From JBBRSD01 sp038245725 (GTDB lineage Bacteria > Actinomycetota > Coriobacteriia > Anaerosomatales > JAAXUF01), in contig JBBRSD010000001.1 in assembly GCA_038245725.1 (NCBI GenBank), forward strand, positions 434,001 through 498,000: 64,000 nucleotides of DNA. The letters are read 5' to 3'. The position numbers and the translations under genes are program-made. Every line of letters begins with the position of its first letter. The first letter of the stretch is position 1. This document shows, one piece after another, positions 8,831 to 18,045 of the stretch. The notes under the pieces were generated by a model. That model did no database searches and was not told the DNA's origin. It was given only the letters and a program-made list of their open reading frames with translations.

Positions 8831-9184
8831 GCGACACCTTTCCATCTCCTGGGTCTACCAGGTATGTCCCCGAAAACTCGCCCCTGCGTCAGGGGGTTCC
8901 ACACTCGTCATGCGATGCACGAACGTTGAAAAAGTTACTAATGAAGCGATGTTCAAGAGTCTATATTGGCGCGAAAAGGGGGAGTCGGGTAGCTCTGACG
9001 CATCCGTCTTCATGGTGTTTGATCCGTCACGCACTCGAGGAGCGTGCGTCTCAGCATATTCTGGGGACAATCCGCGGGGAATCTTTAACGGCCGTGCGCA
9101 CGCTTCGTCGCGATAGAATAGACCGTACCGACAGTTCGCGCCGAAACGGGCGGTTCTTAAAGCTCGACAAGAGAGGGGTTGCCT
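8831..9184. other. Divergent intergenic region between GGDEF gene and DUF2469
   Basis: About 350 bp without a convincing gene; short open frames are opposed by composition and lack ribosome sites. It must hold promoters for both flanking genes. On the right-hand side TAGAAT at 9114-9119 is a plausible -10 for the DUF2469-ligA operon, without a recognisable -35. The stretch is more AT-rich than its surroundings around 8930-8980. Confidence 0.5.
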
Positions 9185-9481
9185 GTGGACAGCATCGACG
9201 AGCTGGACATGTACGAAGCCGAGAAGCGGCTCAAGCTCTACAACGAGTACCAGGACGCAATCCGCGTCTTCCAGTACTACATCGAGACCGAGCTCCGGGC
9301 GTATCTGAGCAACGGCGTCGATGTGGAGCCCATTCCGGCTCCCGGTGGCACGTACTTCAAAGTCACCCTCACCGACACGTGGATCTACGAGGCCGAGCGG
9401 CCCCAGAGGTTCGTCCCGGAAGTCATCATCTATGAAGTGGGTCCCGTGCACGTCCAGAAGCTTCGCAGCGACGACGAGTAG
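9185..9481 (+). CDS. DUF2469 family protein
   Basis: A 98-residue protein of unknown function in the DUF2469 family, found mainly in Actinobacteria. Diagnostic phrases are LDMYEAEKRLKLYNEYQDAI, YYIETELRAYLSNGVDVEP and DTWIYEAERPQRFVPEV; mycobacterial homologues carry the same Y-x-E-Y-x-D, F-x-Y-x-x-E-T-E-R and D-x-W pattern. GTG 9185 is chosen because AGAGGGG lies 6 nt upstream. It ends 10 bp before ligA. It is acidic, with no membrane segment or signal peptide. It is the best single marker of actinobacterial ancestry here. Confidence 0.88.
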   Translation: MDSIDELDMYEAEKRLKLYNEYQDAIRVFQYYIETELRAYLSNGVDVEPIPAPGGTYFKVTLTDTWIYEAERPQRFVPEVIIYEVGPVHVQKLRSDDE

Positions 9482-9491
9482 CGCGTCGGCG

Positions 9492-11702
9492 ATGCACGAG
9501 ACTCCCGACACGGCGACCGATGCCTCGGCGCGCGCGGCTGAGCTGCGGCGCGAGATCGAGCACCACGCGTACCGCTATTACGCGCTGGACGCACCCGAGA
9601 TCAACGACTCCGCCTTCGATTCGCTCGTCCGCGAGCTCGAGGCGATCGAGGCGGAGTATCCCGACCTTGTGACGCCGGAGTCGCCCACCCAGCGGGTTGG
9701 CGTCGCGCCAAGCGCGCAGTTCGCGCCGGTCACGCATGCGTCGCGACTGTACTCGCTCGACAACGCGATGGACCTCGGCGAGCTCGAGAGTTGGTTAGCA
9801 CGTATCCGAGACGCCCTCGGGAACCGCGCCTGCGAGTTCGTGTGCGAGCTGAAGATCGACGGCTCCTCGCTCGCGCTGACCTACGATGACGGCGTGCTCG
9901 TGCGCGCGGCAACGCGAGGAGACGGCCGCACAGGTGAAGACATCACCATCAACATCCGGACCGTGCGCGACGTGCCGCTGCGGCTGCGCGAAGGCGCGCT
10001 CCCCGCGGCCACGCCACAGCCGCAGGCCGGGCTGTTCGAACTCGAGTCGGCTTCCCGTGCGTCTCGCGGCCCGGCGTCGAGCATCGAGGTGCGTGGCGAG
10101 GTCTACATGCCGAAGGCGAGCTTCGAGCGGCTCAACGAGGAGCAGGACCTTGCGGGCGCATCGCCCTTCGCAAACCCGCGCAACGCGGCCGCTGGCAGCG
10201 TGCGCCAGAAGGACCCGTCCATAACAGCGAGCCGCGACCTCGCCACGTTCATGTATGCGATCGCGGACCCGCGCGCGCTCGGGCTCGCTCGACAGAGCGA
10301 CGTGCTCGCGTGGTTGCGCGATGCCGGGTTCCGCGTGAACCCTGACGTCACCACATGCGCCGACTCGGATGCTGTTCGAGCGTTTTGCTTCGAGGCGCTC
10401 GAGAACCGCGACGCACTGCCCTACGAGATCGACGGCGTGGTGGTGAAGGTCGACTCACTCGCGCTACAAGACGAGCTCGGCTACACGAGCAAGGCGCCAC
10501 GGTGGGCGATCGCCTACAAGTTCCCTCCCGAAGAGAAGACGACGGTGCTGCGCGAGATCCGCGTGCAGGTGGGCCGCACCGGCGTCATCACGCCGCTCGC
10601 CGAGTTCGACCCGGTGACCGTCTCGGGATCGACGATCGCGCGCGCGACGCTCCACAACGAGGACGAGGTGCGCCGCAAGGACGTGCGCGTGGGCGACACG
10701 ATCATCGTGCGCAAGGCCGGCGACGTCATTCCGGAGGTGGTCGGCCCGGTGCTCGGTATGCGCCCGGAAGGCGCCGCCGAGTGGACCGCACCCGCGACGT
10801 GCCCCAGCTGCGGCGGCCCCACGTGGCGCGAACCGGGCGAGGTGGCCGTGCGCTGCACGAACGTCGCGTGCCCGGCGCAGGCGCTCGAACGTCTCGGCCA
10901 CTGGGCGAGCCGGGGAGCCGCCGACATCGACGGCATGGGATACGAGATCATCTTCCGCCTCTCGGAGACCAGCGCCCTGAGCGACATCGCGGACTTCTAC
11001 ACGCTCACCGCCGAGAAGCTCAGCTGCCTCGACATGGGCCGCGTGAAGAAGGACGGCTCGGCGGTCACGCTCGGACCGGTGGTCGCCGAGAAACTCATGG
11101 CGAGCGTCGAGGCCAGCAAGACGCGCCCGCTCGCACGGCTGCTGTTCGGGCTCGGCATCCGGCATGTGGGATCGACGGTCGCCGAGGCGCTCGCGGGCGC
11201 CTTCGGCTCGCTCGAGGCCATCGAGGCAGCGGCTCGCACGGAGGTTCCGCAGCCGGGCGAAGGCCTGTCGATTGCTGCTGCGCTCGCTGGCGACCCGCTT
11301 GCGAGCGTGGAAGGCATCGGCCCTAAGATCGCCGCGAGCGTCCGCGCGTTCTTCGACAACCCGGACAACATCGTCGTACTCGACAAGCTGCGAGCCGCCG
11401 ACGTCCGGCTCGCCGACGAGCGCCGCGAGCCCCAGCGCCCGCAGACGCTTTCTGGCCTGACGTTCGTGCTCACCGGCGGGCTTGCGCGCTACACCCGCGA
11501 CGAGGCTGGTGCCGCGCTCAAAGCGCTCGGCGCCAAAGTCTCCGGGAGTGTGAGCAAGAAGACGTCGTTCGTGGTCGCCGGGGAGGATCCCGGCAGCAAG
11601 TACGACAAGGCGCTCGAACTTCGCGTGCCGGTCCTCGGCGAAGACGATCTCGTGGGAATCGTCGAGAGTGGTCAGCCGCCGGAGAGTCGGGCCGGTTCGT
11701 GA
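9492..11702 (+). CDS. ligA: NAD-dependent DNA ligase
   Basis: A 736-residue replicative DNA ligase that seals nicks using NAD+. Domain order: Ia domain with HHAYRYYALDAPEINDS (NMN binding); adenylation domain with catalytic Lys121 in ELKIDG; OB fold around VQVGRTGVITPLAEF; four-cysteine zinc finger (CPSCGG, then CTNVACPAQ); helix-hairpin-helix repeats (about 500-620); C-terminal BRCT domain from LSGLTFVLTGGLARYTRDEA. ATG 9492 fits the family N-terminus; the open frame continues upstream inside DUF2469 but is non-homologous there. The stop overlaps the next gene's GTG by 4 nt. Confidence 0.97.
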   Translation: MHETPDTATDASARAAELRREIEHHAYRYYALDAPEINDSAFDSLVRELEAIEAEYPDLVTPESPTQRVGVAPSAQFAPVTHASRLYSLDNAMDLGELESWLARIRDALGNRACEFVCELKIDGSSLALTYDDGVLVRAATRGDGRTGEDITINIRTVRDVPLRLREGALPAATPQPQAGLFELESASRASRGPASSIEVRGEVYMPKASFERLNEEQDLAGASPFANPRNAAAGSVRQKDPSITASRDLATFMYAIADPRALGLARQSDVLAWLRDAGFRVNPDVTTCADSDAVRAFCFEALENRDALPYEIDGVVVKVDSLALQDELGYTSKAPRWAIAYKFPPEEKTTVLREIRVQVGRTGVITPLAEFDPVTVSGSTIARATLHNEDEVRRKDVRVGDTIIVRKAGDVIPEVVGPVLGMRPEGAAEWTAPATCPSCGGPTWREPGEVAVRCTNVACPAQALERLGHWASRGAADIDGMGYEIIFRLSETSALSDIADFYTLTAEKLSCLDMGRVKKDGSAVTLGPVVAEKLMASVEASKTRPLARLLFGLGIRHVGSTVAEALAGAFGSLEAIEAAARTEVPQPGEGLSIAAALAGDPLASVEGIGPKIAASVRAFFDNPDNIVVLDKLRAADVRLADERREPQRPQTLSGLTFVLTGGLARYTRDEAGAALKALGAKVSGSVSKKTSFVVAGEDPGSKYDKALELRVPVLGEDDLVGIVESGQPPESRAGS

Positions 11703-12457
11703 GTGACGAATCGGCGAGGGCGTCTGCCGTGAGCTTCGGGCCCCTCGGCTCGACAGGACGTGTCTGGCCGGTGCGATGGGCGGTCGCGCTCGTCCTCGCC
11801 GTCGCCGGCGTGAACCTCGCCGCGAGCCGCCTCGTGAAGGCGTCGGTGTCGTGGCGTCTTGCGCCCGCCACGCTCTCGCTCGCACTTCTGGCGATCTTCG
11901 TCGTGCTGTACGCGGTTGAGCTCGGCATGGTGTGGTCGGGGACACGGCGTCTCGGCGGCGGCTTCGTCGAGTCGGTGGGGATGCGCTGGCGCCCAGGTCT
12001 GGGTGCCTGGATCGCGACCGCTGCGGCAGCGGCCATCGGCTTGCGGCTGTTCGCGAGCGCATACGCCGGGCTGATGCTCGCGTTTCGCTGGCTGCTTCCG
12101 GGTTGGGACTCGAACCCGACGAAGTACTTTCCGCGCGATCTTCTCGGCGGGGTGGTGATGGTTCTCATCATCTGCGTGGCGGCCCCCATCGCCGAGGAGA
12201 CCATCTTTCGCGGCATACTGTTGCAGTCGCTCGAGCAGCGCTTCGGCGAGAAGTGGGCGATCGGCGCGACATCGGTGGTGTTCGCGGCGTTGCACCTGAA
12301 CCTGTTCACGTTCGTGCCGATTCTGGTGGTCGCGTGGGCCCTTTCGCTGCTGTTCCTGCGAAGCCGCTCCTTATGGGTTTCGATCGCGGGCCATTCCATC
12401 TTCAACAGCATCGGGATTCTGTTCTTCTTGCTACTACGTGGAAAAGGAGTCGTGTGA
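11699..12457 (+). CDS. CPBP-family intramembrane glutamic endopeptidase
   Basis: A 252-residue integral membrane protein of the CPBP (Abi, CAAX-protease-like, Rce1-type) family. The three signature motifs are present: PIAEETIFRG (EE-x3-R), FAALHL (F-x3-H) and GHSIFNS (H-x3-N), each at the end of a predicted membrane helix. Such proteins cleave within the membrane or act in bacteriocin self-immunity; no substrate can be inferred. The GTG start overlaps the ligA stop (GTGA), and its own stop overlaps the next gene, a second CPBP protein, in the same way. Confidence 0.9.
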   Translation: MSDESARASAVSFGPLGSTGRVWPVRWAVALVLAVAGVNLAASRLVKASVSWRLAPATLSLALLAIFVVLYAVELGMVWSGTRRLGGGFVESVGMRWRPGLGAWIATAAAAAIGLRLFASAYAGLMLAFRWLLPGWDSNPTKYFPRDLLGGVVMVLIICVAAPIAEETIFRGILLQSLEQRFGEKWAIGATSVVFAALHLNLFTFVPILVVAWALSLLFLRSRSLWVSIAGHSIFNSIGILFFLLLRGKGVV

Positions 12458-13665
12458 GCGGTTCGAGTTCGCACCTCACCATCTTCGAGGAGCGCTGCGA
12501 TCGCTGCGGCGCGTGCAGCAGCGTGTGCCCGTCCGGTGCGCTGAAGGTGGGCGCGGCGTTCATCTACGTCGACTGGCGTCGGTGCGACGGCTGCCTGAGA
12601 TGCGTCGAGGCATGCAATCGCAGCGCGATCGTGAACCGGACGATGCCGCTTCGCTCGAGCTCTGCGCTGTCCACCGTGCCGCTCTCCGAAGTCACGAAGG
12701 TCGTCGTGGGCTCACGTGCCGAGGCCAAAGCGGTGCGCAAGGCCGCGGAGCGTGCAGCCAAGGAGAACAAGGGCGCCAAGCCGGCGCGGAAGGTCGTGCC
12801 GTTCGCACGCCCGGCGCAGGCGCCCGAGGCCGGTGCACGCCTGCCCGCGGCGCCCGCAGCGCTTGGTGCGCCCGCCGCCGCTTCGCGCACGCGCGCGGCA
12901 CCGCGCCCGGCCGAGCGCCCGTCGCGCGACCTGTCGACCAGCGGCTCAGCGGTCACGTGGACGCTGCTCGACGCAGTAGCCGTGCTCGCGATTCTTGCCG
13001 TGGCGCTCGTCGCGAAGAACGCAGTGCTCGCGCTGCCTCAGGTCGCGCTCATGCCGCAGGTGGGGAAGTCGGTCGTGCGCGTCGTCGCGTTGACCGCGTT
13101 CTACATCGTCCAGATCGCGGCGTTCGGCTGGCTCGCGGGCAGGCACGGACTTCCCTCGCTCGAGGGGTTCGGGTTGCGACGTTCTTCCTCTGCACCGGTC
13201 GAGGAGCGGCCATCTGCACTCGGCTCGGCGGGTCTTGTCGTGGCGCTCTTCGTTGGCTGCGAAGTCGTGTCGATCGGGTACGGGCTCGCGATGCAGGCCG
13301 CGCACCTCGTGCAACCCCAGCGGCTCTCCAGCGACCTGACGGCCGTGTTCGGCGGCGGCCCGCTGGGTCTTGCGTTCGCTGCGCTGCTCGTGGCGATCGC
13401 CGCCCCCATCGCCGAGGAGATCGCGTTTCGCGGCGTCGTACTGCCCGCCATCGGTGACCGGTGGGGGATGTGGGTCGGAATCGCGGTCTCATCCTTGCTG
13501 TACGCGGCGTATCACGCGAGCATGTGGCTGCTCGTGCCTACGCTCGTTCTGGGCGTGGCGCTCGGGTGGCTGACATGGACGCGGCGTTCCCTGTGGCCCG
13601 CGGTGATGCTCCACGTGCTCTTCAATGCGGCTGCGGTCGCCGCAGCGTTTGCGACGGTGAAGTGA
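12454..13665 (+). CDS. Ferredoxin-CPBP membrane protease fusion
   Basis: A 403-residue protein that is unusual in architecture. Residues ~1-60 form a bacterial 2[4Fe-4S] ferredoxin (CDRCGACSSVCPSGA and CDGCLRCVEACNRSA, both with the full C-x2-C-x2-C-x3-C set). Residues ~75-165 are a basic then Ala/Pro-rich linker. Residues ~170-403 are a CPBP membrane domain with PIAEEIAFRG, AAYHAS and HVLFNAA. GTG 12454 overlaps the previous stop and has AAGGAG upstream. The ferredoxin part has only ~10 residues before its first cysteine, so the fusion is not a frame-reading artefact. An electron-transfer or redox-gated role for a CPBP protein would be new to me. Confidence 0.85.
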   Translation: MSGSSSHLTIFEERCDRCGACSSVCPSGALKVGAAFIYVDWRRCDGCLRCVEACNRSAIVNRTMPLRSSSALSTVPLSEVTKVVVGSRAEAKAVRKAAERAAKENKGAKPARKVVPFARPAQAPEAGARLPAAPAALGAPAAASRTRAAPRPAERPSRDLSTSGSAVTWTLLDAVAVLAILAVALVAKNAVLALPQVALMPQVGKSVVRVVALTAFYIVQIAAFGWLAGRHGLPSLEGFGLRRSSSAPVEERPSALGSAGLVVALFVGCEVVSIGYGLAMQAAHLVQPQRLSSDLTAVFGGGPLGLAFAALLVAIAAPIAEEIAFRGVVLPAIGDRWGMWVGIAVSSLLYAAYHASMWLLVPTLVLGVALGWLTWTRRSLWPAVMLHVLFNAAAVAAAFATVK

Positions 13666-13766
13666 CCGGCTCGCCGAGCCGCTCGCGTTGGTGTTCCTTC
13701 CGTCCGATAACAACTGATACGCCGGTGCGGTGGACCGCGCCGGGTCGCCGGCAAACAGGGAATGTA

Positions 13767-15692
13767 TTGAATCTGCGCAACGCCCCAGGCACCGTCGCCT
13801 TCTTCGTGATCGCATTGCTCGCGAAAGTTCTCCTGTCGCGCGCTCTCCTCTTCGCGTCACCGTGGGCGCCGGTCGGGCTTTTCAGCGACGGCGCGCTGCT
13901 CGTCGGGATTCTCCTCGTGATCGACCTGCTCTTCCCCGACTACCGAGTGATCGCGCTGGCCGTCGCGGACGCGGTGATCACGGCCGTGCTTGTTGGCACC
14001 GTGATCTATGCGACCCACTACGGGCAGATCGCCACTCCGGCGCTCATCCCGCTTATCGGTCAACTGGCGTCAGTGCCTGACGCGGTCAAGGTCTCGCTCT
14101 CGCCAGTGCTGCTTGCATACTTAGCCGATTTCGTCGCAGTGATCGCGCTGCTTGTATTCCGGTACTTCGGGCCACACGACGAATCGATCCAAGGAGACGA
14201 CGGTCACCACTTCGTCCGCCTGCCCCTGGCAGTCTATCTGCTCGCCGTGCCGCTTCTCGGCATCGCTATCGCGACGACGATGACGGTCGTTGCGCTGGGC
14301 GACACCGTCGACGACCGGCTTGTTGCGAGCACCGACGGGCTGTTCGCATACCAGATAGCGACGCTGCTGCCGCGGCCATCACATGTCTCGGGCCAGGTGG
14401 ATGTCAGCGATCCGGCCTCGGTCCAGCGTCGGATCGAGGCACTGTGCGGGGGCTCGCAGTCCAAGCGCCTGGTCAGCCAGAAGCCGGGTTGGTTGAAGGG
14501 AAAGAACGTCATCTTCATCCAAGTGGAGGCGCTGCAGACCGCAGCGGTCAGCGCGAGGATCGATGGCGTGCCGGTGATGCCGCATCTCAACAGCCTCATC
14601 CAGCGCAGCTGGTACTACCCGAACACCGTTTCCGATATCGGCAAAGGAACCACCGTCGATGCGGAGTTCGCCGAGAACACCTCGTTGTATCCGCCGTCTG
14701 ACACAGCCGCTTCGCTGGAATGGTCCGACCGCAAGCTCCCGTCGCTTCCGCGCCTTGTGGAGGCGCAGGGCTACGACGCTCTCACGTTCCATGCTAATAC
14801 CGTGCACTTCTGGAACCGCAAGAATCTCTATGCGGCGCTCGGCTGGACGCGCTATTTTGACGACCAGTACTTCGGCCGCGAAGACGTCATTGACATGGGC
14901 AGTTCCGATGAGGTGATGTTCCGCAAGACGCTCGACGAGCTCAAACGCCGAGACGCGTCGGGCAGGCCGTTTTATGCGCAGGTCATCACGTTGTCGTCGC
15001 ACTACCCGTTTGAGGCGCTTCCGGCCTCGAAGCGCCGGCTTCAGCTGCCGCTGGTCTATCAGGACACGATGGTCGGCTCGTACCTGCAGAACATGGAATA
15101 CGCCGACCGGGCGATCGGGGAGTTCCTGGACGGCCTAGTCCAGTCCGGGCTCGACCAGAACACCGTGGTGATGATCGTCGGCGACCACTTCGGCCTCAAG
15201 CAGTTCGAGACCGTCGGTCCCGAGGGCGCCGCGCAGCTCGAGCTCTTCGGCCACATGTACAACGAAGCAGACCGCATGTCGATTCCCCTTCTCGTGCACC
15301 TTCCGGGGCAGGTGCAAGGGGTGAAGGTCGAGGACACTGCGGCGCAGATCGACATTCTGCCCACCGTCGCCGACATGCTCGGACTCGACCTTTCTGCCAC
15401 GCCGCATATGGGCGGGTCGGTGTTCGAGCGGGGCAGCAGGCTCGTGTGTCCCACGATGTTCGTACCGCCCGGCAGCTACGCCGACCAGAACTTCGTATTC
15501 GTTCTCGGCGAGCAGCCCGGGTCGGGCCAGTCGTGGTCCGTCTTCGGGCACGCCGACGCGGTTGTTCCCGCCGATGCGCTCACCAAAGTCGGACGCGCCC
15601 AGGAGCTGCTCGACCTGTCGAGGGTGTGGGTTCAGGCGCAGCCGCGGGAGACACGTTCCAACGTCGACACGCAATCCATCATCCCGCACTAG
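13767..15692 (+). CDS. LTA synthase-like membrane sulfatase
   Basis: A ~641-residue alkaline phosphatase-superfamily membrane enzyme of the lipoteichoic-acid synthase type. About five N-terminal membrane helices (to ~residue 180) precede an external sulfatase domain with VIFIQVEALQ (metal-binding Glu), GKGTTVDAEFAENTSLYP (catalytic Thr; LtaS has a T-x-D-A-E equivalent) and VGDHFG (metal-binding Asp-His). It would transfer glycerol-phosphate or a related group to a cell-envelope glycan. The start is uncertain: TTG 13767 has CAGGGAA upstream, while an in-frame GTG lies at 13725. It faces the exosortase operon convergently. Confidence 0.85.
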   Translation: MNLRNAPGTVAFFVIALLAKVLLSRALLFASPWAPVGLFSDGALLVGILLVIDLLFPDYRVIALAVADAVITAVLVGTVIYATHYGQIATPALIPLIGQLASVPDAVKVSLSPVLLAYLADFVAVIALLVFRYFGPHDESIQGDDGHHFVRLPLAVYLLAVPLLGIAIATTMTVVALGDTVDDRLVASTDGLFAYQIATLLPRPSHVSGQVDVSDPASVQRRIEALCGGSQSKRLVSQKPGWLKGKNVIFIQVEALQTAAVSARIDGVPVMPHLNSLIQRSWYYPNTVSDIGKGTTVDAEFAENTSLYPPSDTAASLEWSDRKLPSLPRLVEAQGYDALTFHANTVHFWNRKNLYAALGWTRYFDDQYFGREDVIDMGSSDEVMFRKTLDELKRRDASGRPFYAQVITLSSHYPFEALPASKRRLQLPLVYQDTMVGSYLQNMEYADRAIGEFLDGLVQSGLDQNTVVMIVGDHFGLKQFETVGPEGAAQLELFGHMYNEADRMSIPLLVHLPGQVQGVKVEDTAAQIDILPTVADMLGLDLSATPHMGGSVFERGSRLVCPTMFVPPGSYADQNFVFVLGEQPGSGQSWSVFGHADAVVPADALTKVGRAQELLDLSRVWVQAQPRETRSNVDTQSIIPH

Positions 15693-15714
15693 TTCGGGCG
15701 GAGGCGGGGTCCGG

Positions 15715-18045
15715 CTACTTGGCTGGTTGCGAGTGGACCGCTTCGGCCAGTACCGCTCGGATCAACTTCTCCTCGTCCACGTTCGACGAGAGATGTGCGT
15801 GCCACGGCAGGTTGTAGGCGAACCAGATGACACGCCCCTTGCCCCACGACCTCTCAGCGATGAGCGGACGCCCGCCGAGGCGCGCGTAGACTTTGAGAGG
15901 CGACGAACCCGGCAGCGCGCTGTAACCTGCGCCATACCACGGCGCGTTACCCTCTGCGATCCAGGGCGATGTCGTTGCCCTCGCGATCCCTGCGTGTTTC
16001 GCGGCGAAAGCTGGATCGACGGCGATTGAGGCGTTCGCGGGCACGAGTTGACGCTGGATGACCGTGTCGAACAGGACCGAGTTGCAGAGCGACGTTGGGT
16101 CGGTGAGATTGCCTGAGGCATCCAGGACGAGCGTGCCACCTTGCTCGACATAAGATTGCAGCACCCGCTCGGCGGCCGTTCGGTCGTGCCACATGCCGCC
16201 AAACACCGCGACCACGCCGAACTGCTGCAGCTGCCTGAGCGAGTAGGCGTCGTAGAACGCCGTGCCCTGCATGTTGTAGTCGCCCTCGTTATGGACGAGA
16301 TTGATTCTGAAGTCGGCGAGTTGCTCGAGGTAGTTTTCCCAGCCCGAGCCGAGGTAAAGCACGCTCGGCAGCTTGCCAGGCGTCCCGTCGCCCACAAGCA
16401 CGCGTGCGGTCCCCGTGTCGTAGAGCGGCCGGTAATGTACGGGGGTGATCGGGTGAAGCGTCACGTAGTAGCCAGCTCCGTTCTTCACGAGTTCGTGACC
16501 GACAGCCTTCGCGCTGTTGAAGAAAGGCATTGCGATGACGTTCTGGCGAAGGTAGAACGCGGTTACTGGCCACATGTCGGAGTAGACGAGCGATTGGTGG
16601 ACTCCGGGTTGGGCGGCGAGGAAGTGGGCCGTCTTCTTCGCGTCGACGACCGTCGGGTCCGGGGCCCAGGATGTCCGTGCGACGTCGATCGCGAATCCGG
16701 CGAAGAGCAGGGCAGCCAGCGGCAACCAGGCGAAGCGGCGCACGAGCGGCAGGGGGTCGCGCAGCCATTCGGCCACCGTCGCCGGGGTTTCCTGCAAGAT
16801 CAGAGTGACCGGCATCCGGCGCACGAGCTCGTTCCAACCCATCGCGACCAGGATGGCCACCTGCGGCGCCATCGGGATGTAGTAGCGCGTGACGCGCTGC
16901 GCCCAGCTCTCGTGGAAGACGTAGTAGCACAGCAGCCAGGCGACAATCGTCGCATCGAGGGCAGTGTCGGTCTCCACGACGCGGTGAGGGCCTCCCTGCG
17001 CGTCGAGCACCCGGGAGCCGACGAGTTGCCACACGAAATACACTCCGGCCACGACGACGAGTTGGGATGCGAGGAGGCCGCCTTTCGTGGCCGCGAAGGC
17101 GCACGCGCCCGTGAGCGCGAGTGCGGCCACGATGCGGCTCGCAGGCACGCGGCGCGCTCGCAGCGAGCCGACTACGCCCCAGCCGAGGCCCCACGCCGCG
17201 AAGAGCAGCGCGAACAGGGTGAGCGCGGCCACTTGCGGAGGCGCTGCGAGTATGGGCAGCGACGTGAAGTAGCTGCCGATCTCCCGATATACCCCGACGC
17301 CGAGACTTGCGGATTGCTGGATGCGCAGCGACGTGACAAAGGGGTAGAGCGGCTCGTCAAGGCTGATGCCGTAGTACACGCCGAACGGCAGGTACAGAGC
17401 GACCGCTGCCACGATGCCCAGAAGAATGTACTTCGCGTGCCGGAAGAAGGGGGTCCTGAAGAGCATCCATACGCCGAACGGCATCACGAAGAGCAGTGAG
17501 GTCGTGCGCATGAGAGCCGCGGCGACGATGAGCGAGAATGCCACCGCGTAGTAGCGAGGGTCCTCCTCGGTCGCCTTGATCACGGCAACGAGCGCCCACG
17601 TGCACAAGGCGACGGCGGCGATATCGGTGTAGCCTACGCCGATCCACTCCCACAGCGGCGGAGACATCATGACCCCGAGCGCCGCACCAGCGGCGACAAG
17701 TTTGCTGACGCGCCTGCGTGCGATCACGTACACACCAACGAGCGCGAGGAGCACGAAGAGGAAGTCGACGACCTGAATGACCGCCGGGTTCATGAAGCCC
17801 ATCGCGACCAAAGGGGCCGAGACCACTGAGATGAGCGGCGGCCGCGCAGGCTCTGTGTAGCCGTAGCCGCGGCCAGCGAGGGCTGCCGCGTTCGCCATGA
17901 AGGAGTACGTGTCCCAGCCGGGGCCCACGACAAGTTGTGCGACGAGTTTGTACGTCGCCAGAGCGAAAAGCGCTGCGAATATCCGGACGATCCGCGGATC
18001 CGAGCGCGCCCACATCTCCCGGAACTTGTCCGAGCTTCGCGTCAC
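15715..18045 (-). CDS. GT-C-like membrane glycosyltransferase with C-terminal amidotransferase-like domain, exosortase-linked
   Basis: A 776-residue protein. Residues ~20-470 hold about a dozen membrane helices, with an external acidic loop after helix 1 (VVGPGWDTYSFMANAAALA) as in ArnT/Pmt-type GT-C transferases that use polyprenyl-phosphate sugars. Residues ~480-776 are a soluble external part; its end (VVAVFGGMWHD, SYVEQGGTLVLDASG, LIAERSWGKGRVIWFAYNLP) resembles ThuA/class I amidotransferase-like folds. GTG 18045 overlaps the stop of the GT2 gene by 4 nt. Exosortase-G loci are known to carry a large multispanning protein next to the GT2, which suits this gene. The sugar and acceptor are unknown. 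Confidence 0.75.
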   Translation of the reverse strand: MTRSSDKFREMWARSDPRIVRIFAALFALATYKLVAQLVVGPGWDTYSFMANAAALAGRGYGYTEPARPPLISVVSAPLVAMGFMNPAVIQVVDFLFVLLALVGVYVIARRRVSKLVAAGAALGVMMSPPLWEWIGVGYTDIAAVALCTWALVAVIKATEEDPRYYAVAFSLIVAAALMRTTSLLFVMPFGVWMLFRTPFFRHAKYILLGIVAAVALYLPFGVYYGISLDEPLYPFVTSLRIQQSASLGVGVYREIGSYFTSLPILAAPPQVAALTLFALLFAAWGLGWGVVGSLRARRVPASRIVAALALTGACAFAATKGGLLASQLVVVAGVYFVWQLVGSRVLDAQGGPHRVVETDTALDATIVAWLLCYYVFHESWAQRVTRYYIPMAPQVAILVAMGWNELVRRMPVTLILQETPATVAEWLRDPLPLVRRFAWLPLAALLFAGFAIDVARTSWAPDPTVVDAKKTAHFLAAQPGVHQSLVYSDMWPVTAFYLRQNVIAMPFFNSAKAVGHELVKNGAGYYVTLHPITPVHYRPLYDTGTARVLVGDGTPGKLPSVLYLGSGWENYLEQLADFRINLVHNEGDYNMQGTAFYDAYSLRQLQQFGVVAVFGGMWHDRTAAERVLQSYVEQGGTLVLDASGNLTDPTSLCNSVLFDTVIQRQLVPANASIAVDPAFAAKHAGIARATTSPWIAEGNAPWYGAGYSALPGSSPLKVYARLGGRPLIAERSWGKGRVIWFAYNLPWHAHLSSNVDEEKLIRAVLAEAVHSQPAK

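Noticed and set aside
13666..13766. Small hairpin GGCTCGCCGAGCC after the ferredoxin-CPBP gene as a terminator
   Set aside because: The stem is only 5 bp with no T-run; too weak to claim.
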